A DNA stretch of 64,000 bases from NCBI GenBank assembly GCA_026745465.1, contig JACYXH010000826.1, forward strand, positions 7,202,724-7,266,723. The letters are read 5' to 3'. The position numbers and the translations under genes are program-made. Under the pieces are notes generated by a model. The model did no database searches. It was not told the origin of the DNA and was given only the letters and a program-made list of their open reading frames with translations. Positions 55,397-64,000 of this stretch are shown here, piece after piece; the first letter of the stretch is position 1; the number at the start of each line of letters is the position of its first letter. The DNA comes from Lota lota. Its lineage: Eukaryota > Chordata > Actinopteri > Gadiformes > Lotidae.

Positions 55397-58300
55397 TCAT
55401 TGGGCTTCGGCTTCGGGTAAAGACAGCAGAGCCTTAGAGTAGAGTCTGCGGAGCGTGGCTTGCTGCTGAGGCTGAGCGGCCTCAGCATCATCACAGTGCT
55501 CTATGAGGGAGGAGGGAGGCAGCAGGTGGCCGGACCTGGAACCAGCCCTGGGCGCTTCCAGCGGGGGGAAGAAATACCTGAAGCAACAACGGACAGGCAG
55601 ACAGGGGGGAGGAAAGAAACAACGACGTACAGTACATAGTACGACAAGACGTTGAAGACAAGGGAAAATGAGAAATTATAAAGGATGTCGGTACTCTGTG
55701 TATAAAAGAAAGATGGTGAACATGCAGTGAAAAGTTTGTAGAAAAGGAAGAAAAACAAGACGTTTATTTTGGCAGCGTGGGAAGTGCTGTGACATTAATG
55801 TCCATACGCCAGCCTAACTGACCAAAATCGTGTTCTTCGTCAAATAAAAAAGACGTTATAGAAACAAAACATTCAAAGCTAGCTTGTTAGCGTACCCAAC
55901 CCCCATGTCCAGAGTGTTGGAGACACATGACTTCACTCTGGCTACAACACGTGTGGATTCGTGCGGTCCAAATGGCCCAGGAGACCTTAGTAATAAGCAG
56001 GGTGCTGTTGGTGTGCGGTTGAGGGGGTCGGCTTCCGCAGGGTTGGAGCAAATGGGGTTCTCATATCAGTTCTGTACGGCATGCAGCAAGCAGTACACCA
56101 CATCAATCCACGACAACCCAATTAATACGCATGCCAACAATACAATGCAAGAAACTTTGATTTAAAAAGTTATTTATTATAATTGCGTCCCCAACAATAA
56201 TGCCAAGCAATGTCCAGTCGTTATGTTATCCAGCTTTGCAAACAATCACACTTATAAATCAGAAGTTATTATTGTGAATATAATTAGAGCCATATACAAA
56301 AATCCTGAAGGAAAAACAAGGCTCAAAAGACCATACTACAATTGGTATTTTCACAATTGTTTTACAATGTAATGCAATATCATTGACGCTATTTCTAAAA
56401 AGGCATTGATATTGTCTTGTTAATGTGTGCCAATTTTGGATGGTTTGAAATGACAAATCCCAGTACACAGTTCATACACTCCTTAACTATAGGCCTACCA
56501 TGCTATTTTGAGTGATTCATGTTTAGTGTATTAATTTGGAAAGGGATGGTCAAGAATATGCTGATAAACCTGTGAAGTAAGTAAGCAAGCCTCTTAAGTG
56601 AAGTAGCAAAAGTGCATTGTGTTATTGTATTGGTTACCTCACAAAAGACACCTTAATCGCTTCAAATCAACAAATATTCATCAACTTTAAAACTTCCATA
56701 AGAGACACTGAATTCATAAACATTTTAATTGCCCTTTTTATTGTACACAAATAAAGCAGTTAGTTGGAACACAACAGACAATATGATGGGAATGTGCATC
56801 CAATGTGGTAGAAACAAACAACTTAACTTCACTGGTACGCCAACAGCCTGTGTGCCAAAAGCAAAACAAAAATAAACCAAGCCGAGCTCTTTGCATGAGT
56901 TGTGAGTCAGTTTAGAGTCCAGTGGGGGTCAGTGAGCTGTTCAGAGTAGCCAGTCGTCAGTTTTGATGACTGTGTGTGTGTGTGTGTGTGTGTGTGTGGG
57001 GGGGGGGGTTGGTTTAGGCTGGGGCTGAGGCGAGTGGCGTTAGAACACACACCACGCACCACCTACCTGCCCGCCGACGCCCCGTTCAGGATGCTCTGAG
57101 ACGTCTGCACGCTAGAGCCCACCACGGTGCTCATGGCGGTGGGTTGGCCCGAGGTCCCGCTCAGGGGGCTGCCATCTCCCTTCAGGATGCCCGTGCACTT
57201 CCAGTTGTCCATGTAGTTGGCTGTGGGGGCGGAACCATAGAAAGGGTCATCACAATGACAACAATGTGTGAGGATGTACATGGATAATCTTCAAATTAAT
57301 ACAAGTTTAGATTGTCAGAATAACCTACAATTAACGTTAACATATTTGCATTGCTTACTCATGCGTAAAAGAGAGAAAAGTTTTCAATATTGATACACCA
57401 TATTACACACCACCATGTTTTCTTTCTTTACATTTTAAAATAGTTTAAGCCCTACACAGGGAGCCGACAAACTAGTGTGCGTTCAATCCAAGACGCTCAA
57501 AAGGGCTTCAGCAACATCATCCACTTCCACCCACCTTTCCAGAGACGCACGCATCCGTCGTCTCCAGAAGAGGCCAGCAGAGTGCTGGTGATGTTCCAGC
57601 TCACGCGCCACACCTGGGAGTTATGGTTGTCAAACTGGGCCACAATCTGCACCTCAAACTTGGTTGGTCCCGTGGAGGTACTCTCTTTTCTGTCATATGG
57701 GTTATGAATAAAAAAAGACATCGGTTTTCTCGGAGAGAAGACCCAAATTGTATTTTTGAGGTTAAAAGACAAAATAAACTTTTCCTTTAATTAAAATCCA
57801 TTTATTCATTTTCCCTATTTTATTTGAATAGAAAGCAACGGACTAACAAACAGCTGTCTAGCCTGTTATTTTTTTCATTTTAGTTTTGCTCAAGGATTAA
57901 ATCACATCCATCATACATTTTGTCCAAGGCTTACCTTCTGATTGGACGTGGATATGAATTAACATCTGTCTCCCAACAAATCTGTATTTATAACAGTGAG
58001 TATCAGGATTTCCTTTAAGGAATGACCTTCAGAGTAAGCGGGGTGTTCATCCAAAAGTAGAGTCCCCTACCTTAAAGGCACCAGCTTGAAAATTCGGACA
58101 TCCTTGGTTGCGATGGCGAGCACGTGGAAAGACCTTCCCAGGTTTGGGGCAAACGCGATGTCATGCACAGCATCTGTGACGGTCATCAACGTCTCTGCTT
58201 TAGCATATTTCCTGCTTCCCATTTTGGCCAGGGTCAAAACAGAACAGACACATTTTGAATAGAGCACAGCTGACTCAGTATATTTGTACTCAGGTCTCTG

Positions 58301-59864
58301 GTATAGCAGCACTAAAACTGACCTTGTGTTCTCATTGTACTCGTAGATCTGGACTTTGCCGCCATATGTCACGTTGCTGTCGTCGCTGCCCACAGCAATC
58401 ATGGGGGGGTGAGCCCGAGAGCTGGGGGAGGGGTTGTGAAACAAAGCAAAATAAAAGGCACGTATATGATGAACAAGGCTCAAGACGCATGAATCGCTGT
58501 AGTGCTACACCCTACACTGAAAATTATATTATTTAAATATTTTTGTATAATAAGTAACTGCATGGCAAATGTATACTTAATATAATGTGTTGTTTCTGTA
58601 TCGGTTATCCAACAGATGGTTTCAATTTGCTTATTTTAAACGGTACAGCACTTTCAGAATCATGGGTCGGTGGTACTTAGTGGTCTGGGCACACACACAG
58701 ACCTGGAGGGGTTCCAGGAAATACAGCTACAGCTGAGTTTGCAGGAGATCTCGTGCTGCAGGGACCACTGGCTGAGGTTCATCACGTCAGGAGCCTCGTA
58801 GATCCGCACCACGCCGTCGGCGGAGCAGGTGGTCAGCATCAGACCCATGTGTTTGGGGGCAAACTTGACGTCCGTCACTGACGTCCTGCTGTCCACCAGA
58901 GTGGTCCGCTTGATCTGAGGTCACAGGAGACATTTGGATCACACGGGGGAACTCTGGAGGATGGTGTCAAAGTTCAACTTTAGTTAGAACCGTTATTTCC
59001 CCTTACAACTCATCTTTAGTAATGTTAGTCCAAAAACGTTGTCGTGAGTCCACATGCATGAGTTTGTGCATCTTGTTGAATGTTAAGACAGAAGAAGACA
59101 GGCATATACAAACCCAATGACTCTGTCCTCTTTGTTTGTCATTAGACTCCCCAACAATCTCTTCCCACACAGCAGCCGTCCTATCAAAGGAGCAGGACGC
59201 CAGCACCTGCCCAAACTCCGGATGAGCCCAGGTCACCCGCCATACCGACCCACTGTGTGTCTGGCAAGAGAAGAAAAATACAGTTGTATAAAATCGACTA
59301 TACATTTTCTAATTAAAATGGAGCGACGATTGGACATAATGCATTTTTTTGTTTCGATGTCTGTCTTTATATGACCAAGAGGATTTCAAACCTTCCAACT
59401 AGCTGTGCAGTGCCACTCTCCGTTCTCACTTTTGTCCCAAACCTGAGGAGCATCAGAAAGGAAACACATCAAATATGTTTGAGTCAAGCAACTTATGCTA
59501 TCATACATTCAAAAAGTACTCCCGTCTAATTTGGCTGGATGTTAGGCATGATTAGCACAACACTAACTAACAGCAGGACCCTAGCAGTGTTGTACCATGC
59601 GAGAATTTTTTTTTGTATATTTAGAAAACAAACTAGTAAGCGAATGATAGGAAACCAACACGTACGAAGCAAGGGTACCTGAGATAAGGCGAACAATATT
59701 AATGTGAGGCTAATGGTCCTCAGCTAATGCTAACATTAGCAAACAAATATTACCTTAACACTTTGGTCACTTGAGCAAGTAGCCATTCTGCGACCGTGGA
59801 AATCATACGAAACATCGTGGATCAGGTCTTTGTGATCTGCTGCAATGCTGCGTGCCACAAACAT
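55397..59864 (-). CDS. SEH1L: Nucleoporin SEH1 (SEC13-like WD40 propeller), long isoform
   Basis: SEH1 is a beta-propeller subunit of the Nup107-160 complex of the nuclear pore and mitotic kinetochores, and of GATOR2, which activates mTORC1 at lysosomes. Nine coding exons with agreeing phases give 416 residues (human long form 421): 59754-59864, 59392-59442, 59114-59260, 58703-58914, 58323-58421, 58071-58211, 57535-57689, 57067-57220, 55397-55577. Near-identity to human is visible in [19 protein letters not shown], the WD motifs [34 protein letters not shown] and [12 protein letters not shown], and FAPNLGRSF. Exon 9 encodes the long-form tail [15 protein letters not shown] and ends ..LPEAEAQ. 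The gene lies head to tail with CEP192 and divergent from PTPN2, as in human. Confidence 0.97.
56737..56742 (-). terminator. SEH1L: Candidate proximal SEH1L poly(A) signal
   Basis: Minus-strand AATAAA (plus tttatt) about 320 bp past the short-form stop, inside the last intron of the long form. Confidence 0.45.
56969..57009. repeat. (TG)n(G)n in SEH1L intron 8 / short-form 3' UTR
   Basis: A short TG run merges into about 11 G on the plus strand. Confidence 0.9.
57063..57220 (-). other. SEH1L: SEH1L exon 8 with read-through short-form end
   Basis: Exon 8 ends ..LNGASAGR. If its donor (gtaggt, 57061-57066) is not used, the next codon is TAG at 57063-57065, giving a short protein ending SAGR, comparable in length to the human short form (which ends SAGRKHS). 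A minus-strand AATAAA at 56737-56742 would serve as its poly(A) signal. Confidence 0.7.
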
Positions 59865-60564
59865 GATTAGTATAAGTCAAACCGACACCTTATCAGAACT
59901 ACTCCAGCTCAGGGCGAGCTAAACTAGCAAAATGTCATGTGGAGTTATGGTTGGCGGGCGCTCGAGTCAAAGCCAAGCAGAGACGTGAGTTTGCCGCACG
60001 GTGGCGCAGGAGCACCTTCTTCCAAATGGGACGTTTTAAACAAATCGCTTTGTTAAGAGTTGAATAAAAACCTTCCATAAGTCAACATTGTAAAAGATAT
60101 TGGTGCAAGAGCAAGAAGGATTTCCTAGGAAAAAATTACAACTTTTATAAATGTTTACTTTGTTCACTCAAACGCTGATTTTACTCGATGGTTGCCATGT
60201 TTCATAAAATCACTTATCTGTTTTACATAATTAATTGTATGCATACTATATTTCTTGTTTATTTTTTAGTTATATCCAGACATAAATAAAATACATTAAC
60301 TTCCTAAGGACTTTCTGTATTTTAAATTAGGGAATGCAGTTTAATGATTGAGCTTCCAATAATATTTCTTTAACCTGGATTTTCCAACCTGGCAACCCAG
60401 ATCATAGCGCTTGACCGGAGTCCTCCGCTCCTCCCTGTAGGGGTCCACAGGGTGTGTGAGACTGCTGTCTGTCTATATGGCGCAAAGACACACGTTACTC
60501 CAGAAAACACGTTAAACATCTGCCTGTCGTGTGTGAAGTGTATCGGGACAACATCCAAAGTAAC
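59865..60564. promoter_or_regulatory. Divergent SEH1L-PTPN2 promoter interval
   Basis: Only 700 bp separate the start codons of SEH1L (minus) and PTPN2 (plus), and the genes point away from each other, so both promoters and 5' UTRs must lie here. The two ends are GC-richer (59940-60020 and 60390-60480) than the AT-rich middle. I see no TATA box. An upstream ATG at 60477-60479 opens a 13-codon reading frame ending at 60515, before the PTPN2 start. Confidence 0.65.
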
Positions 60565-63500
60565 ATGGAGCAGGAACTTGAAGACATAGACTCGTCGGGG
60601 CAATGGCAAAACATTTACAACGTAAGTCGCAGCCATGGAGGGCCTCTCGTGTTTATGTGGCGATCGTTGCTAACGAGGTAGCTTATTTTAGCTAACGCTG
60701 GGTAGCCCCTTGGCTTCCAAGATATTTGTTTGTTTTATGCTACACGTCTAATTAGATCATGGGCACTTCTGAATCTCAGTGACAAGTTACAAGCCACCAT
60801 GGTGCCTTGTTGGCGTGAGGCGCATCTAAGGACGCATGGGTCGCTAGTCGTCAAGTTAGGTCTTCCGGACTTCCGTAGCGACTCGGCTATAAAACGTGCA
60901 AGCCCACTTCTCATAGGTTTCCTCCGGCAGGTCACCGTGATGATGAGGCGGGCTAACACCGGCGTCCACTGATGCTTCCAAGAACCTGTTAAGGCTTACC
61001 GAGAAGGCGCACGGTTTTAGAGACACACTTGTCTAGCTGAAGAGTAAAATTAGACTGTATTCTGTGAATGCTTAACTCACACACTAGATGTGTTCTCATT
61101 TTATAATGACATTCATATGGGTTGTTTTCATAGGTATCGAGTGTTTATTTTCGGATTCTATGTTGTTATGCCTATGTTGTGTTATTTGTACGCAAATCAT
61201 ATTATGTATGTGGGGCATTTGCAGATACTGCCAGAGCCACCAGGCAAATGCAAGTCATTACTGCAAGTGTCCGATTAGATAAAGTAGGCAGGAGGAAGTG
61301 TGTCATGTAATGCCATTTCATTTATAACCGACGGAACCGCATCTGACATGTAATGCGCAGAACATGCACAGCAAGCCGTTACTTGGAACTAAATCAAACC
61401 TTTCTCGGAATAGTGTCGATTTCCGTGTGCATCATAAGCCCTGTTTATATTCGCAGAATGTGTGAATACCTTTGGCTTATATTCAATATATAACCAGAAT
61501 ATGTTTTTACACTTTTACTTATACAGACCAGAAGTATATTATATTTTCAAATATGATATATTGTAATCTCATTATAGCCCAAATAACCTCATTGATATGT
61601 GTAGCTTTATATGGAGCCTCTCGCCTGCATCATCCGTCATTGCTGTCAGTACTTCTCACCATAAACGCATCTTGTTGATACACCAGTGTAATGTATTTAT
61701 CTTTTTGGTATTCCTGTATTTATAGGAAATCCGCAACCAAGCCAGTAAATACCCCTACAAAGTGGCGAAACTTCCAGCAAATCGAAATTTGAACCGTTAC
61801 AGAGATGTTAGTCCATGTAAGTTAAAGCTCAGCTAAATAGGAATCCCCAAACCTTCATAATGTCAGACATGTTATAATTAATAATTATGCTCCATATCTT
61901 TCAGATGATCATAGTAGAGTAAAGCTTGAAAACTGTGAAAATGACTATATCAACGCAAGCCTCGTCATGGTGGAAGAGGCTCAAAGAGCTTACATTTTAT
62001 CTCAGGTGAGTTACGTTCCAAATCAACATCACCCTTTTTGGATGGCCTCGTTGGTTAAGATGTAAATTTTTTCTCAAGCGGAAACATGCTTCTGCATCTG
62101 CGTGTTCTCTGACATATGTGCCCATAGTGTGTGCATAGACATGCAAGTGGTTTTCTGCTGACATACTTGCGTATCGCTGCTGTTTTGGACAGTCGAAGGA
62201 AGTCAACGGGACAACTCTATTTAGGAGTATTTTGACAATGGCTGGGTCATGAAAATGCATTTTGTTGGCTTTTACGTTTTAACATCTGTGTTATCAGATG
62301 TCCTTCCTTGCTTAATCCATCAATGTTTACCTCACAGTACTGCACATTACTAGAGCTTGCAGTGTTGTGCAGTAAACACTGCACATTATAACATTATAAG
62401 TTATAATGTTGTTTAGGTTCCGGTAGGGGGTTAAGCCCTGTGGGCTAATTTAGTTCCTGTGTATGTTCAAAGAAGCATGTTTCAGTCTTAATGGTGTTTT
62501 TGAAAACCAATAACTCCCATGTTTTAAGGGTCCATTGAGAAACACTTGTGGCCATTTCTGGTTGATGATCTGGGAACAGTGTTGTAAGGCCGTTATAATG
62601 CTCAACCGAGTCATTGAAAAAGGATCGGTGAGTACAATATAGCTCTATTATATTCTGTCCAAGACATGCATCCATATACTATTAAATCATTATGAAAACA
62701 CATGTTTCAAAGTCTGCTAATAGACACTTGACTGCTGAAAGAACAGCCGTGGTCGGCCTATTCCCCCTCTTGTCAGCTCCCTATAAAGCAAATCCAATTT
62801 TTGTCGACCAGGCTCTTCACATGTTGTGAAGTTTATATATATGTTTATATGCTATTGTTTATCTCCAATCCATGCTTTTCAACAAAAAAGTGTGATAAAA
62901 GTAACCTACATGGGATTACATGCTTTTAGTTTTGATGCAGTCCCATTATTAAATCATCATTGTTGTTGTTTTTTTTACAGGAAAAGTGTGCGCAGTACTG
63001 GCCAACCGCACAAGAGCAACAAATAAGTTTTTCAGACACAGGGTTTGTTGTAAGGCTACTTTTAGAAGAGGATCAGTCCTACTTTACAATACGTTTGCTA
63101 CAGCTACAGAACACAAAGGTAGGCCAATAAAGACTGCCTTCATTCTAGATCTTATATCCCTTCTGCTATTCTACATTTGTAATATTTCCTTTTTATTTTT
63201 TACTTTTTTGCCGTTTGTATATAATCCTGAAACTGTTAATGCATATGTAATCACTGGTCCTCGCCTTTTGTAAGTACTGGTATATTGACCCTCATTGTAC
63301 TATAAGTCATGTAATATTTCACTAACAATTAGGTCTAATTGTTGTAATTTGCATCCCAATGTAGACAGGAGAGTCAAGGGAGATATACCACTTCCACTAC
63401 ACCACTTGGCCTGACTTTGGAGTTCCTGAATCCCCTGCCTCCTTCCTGAACTTCCTCCTCAAGGTGCGCGAGTCCGGCTCGCTAGGCCCAGAACACGGTC

Positions 63501-63574
63501 CATGTGTGGTGCACTGCAGCGCTGGGATCGGCCGCTCTGGTACATTTTCCTTAGTGGACACCTGCCTGGTTCTG
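60565..63574 (+). CDS. PTPN2: Tyrosine-protein phosphatase non-receptor type 2 (5' part)
   Basis: PTPN2 (TC-PTP) dephosphorylates JAK1/3, STATs and receptor kinases, at the ER or in the nucleus depending on isoform. Six exons are visible: 60565-60621, 61726-61816, 61905-62005, 62529-62627, 62981-63118, 63365-63574, giving 232 in-frame codons. The start is [19 protein letters not shown] in a strong Kozak context (aacATGg). Catalytic features present are the pTyr-loop NRYRDVSP (Tyr44), [20 protein letters not shown] (Asp179 of the WPD loop) and the P-loop [19 protein letters not shown] with Cys213. The residue numbers run 3-4 below human because exon 1 is four codons shorter. The Q-loop and C-terminal targeting exons lie beyond the window. 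PTP1B (PTPN1) is the close paralogue, but synteny with SEH1L and CEP192 supports PTPN2. Confidence 0.95.
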
Positions 63575-64000
63575 GTAAGAATTAAGGAGGGTCAGATACA
63601 ATGCAAAGTCTGCAAACATTGAGAGGGAACCTTTGCTAAATTACATGGTTGAGGACAAAGCACATTTAGCCAGACTAATCAAATATTTTTGCATGCCAAT
63701 GTTAGAGTGGATCTTTTGTTTGTACAGTGGTATTTACCTTGGTTGATAATCCTAACAGTGCAATTATGTCAGACGAAGCAAATGGCAGCTGTTTGCGGAA
63801 ATGTCTTCATGCACCATTTTCACTACTGCTTTTCAAAGGTCATTGGGTGTTTAGATAGAACAGAAAAATTTAAATGTCACTTTTCCTATTTGCATTAGCA
63901 AAAATAATACCAGCACCCTGGCGTTTATAAACACACTGTTTATACGAGCATATGTAGATCATATTGTAAACGGGTTCCCACAGATCATATTGTAAACGGG
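63575..64000. other. PTPN2: PTPN2 intron 6, running off the window
   Basis: No next exon was found. The last bases contain a 19-bp word (agatcatattgtaaacggg) at 63956 and again at 63982, so a 26-bp tandem repeat may begin at the right edge. Confidence 0.5.

Overview
This is vertebrate genomic DNA, almost certainly from a teleost fish. The window carries three intron-rich genes with canonical GT-AG junctions, an unusual density of (CA)n and (GA)n microsatellites, and a decayed Tc1/mariner copy of a type common in salmonids and other fishes. The genes appear in the order CEP192 - SEH1L - PTPN2 with CEP192 and SEH1L on the minus strand and PTPN2 on the plus strand. This is the mirror image of human chromosome 18p11.21 (PTPN2 - SEH1L - CEP192), so the block is a conserved vertebrate synteny group. 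I cannot name the species; the dinucleotide-repeat load would fit a cod-like fish, but that is only a guess.

Layout. 1-1.35 kb: a diverged 323-bp tandem pair and a 292-bp inverted-repeat (foldback) element. 1555-3156: a Tc1-like transposon with about 205-bp terminal inverted repeats and a broken transposase. 3.2-22.3 kb: a gene desert, downstream of CEP192, filled with (CA)n, (GA)n, a 600-bp purine-rich block and an inverted duplication. No coding exon was recognised there. 22.35-54.1 kb: CEP192 on the minus strand, with an inferred 3' UTR, 50 coding exons (23883-53293) and a non-coding first exon and promoter near 53.8-54.1 kb. The exons I joined keep one frame through every junction and give 2779 codons plus a stop. 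55.0-59.9 kb: SEH1L on the minus strand, 9 coding exons, 416 residues in the long form, plus a likely short form. 59.9-60.6 kb: a 700-bp divergent promoter interval. 60.57-63.57 kb and beyond: PTPN2, first six coding exons, running off the right edge.

Biology. CEP192 is the pericentriolar scaffold that recruits Plk4, Aurora A/Plk1 and gamma-tubulin machinery for centriole duplication and spindle assembly. SEH1 is a WD40 propeller shared by the Nup107-160 nuclear pore complex (also at kinetochores) and the GATOR2 complex of mTORC1 signalling. PTPN2 (TC-PTP) is a tyrosine phosphatase of JAK/STAT and receptor-kinase signalling. They share a neighbourhood, not a pathway.

I found no undescribed biological system. 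The more interesting signals are about RNA processing and DNA structure. A 134-bp (TG)n tract replaces the whole acceptor region of an in-frame CEP192 exon. Two tiny stop-free introns of multiple-of-three length lie in the Aurora-A-binding part. SEH1L has two alternative 3' ends. Palindromic tandem repeats and long purine tracts occur outside exons.
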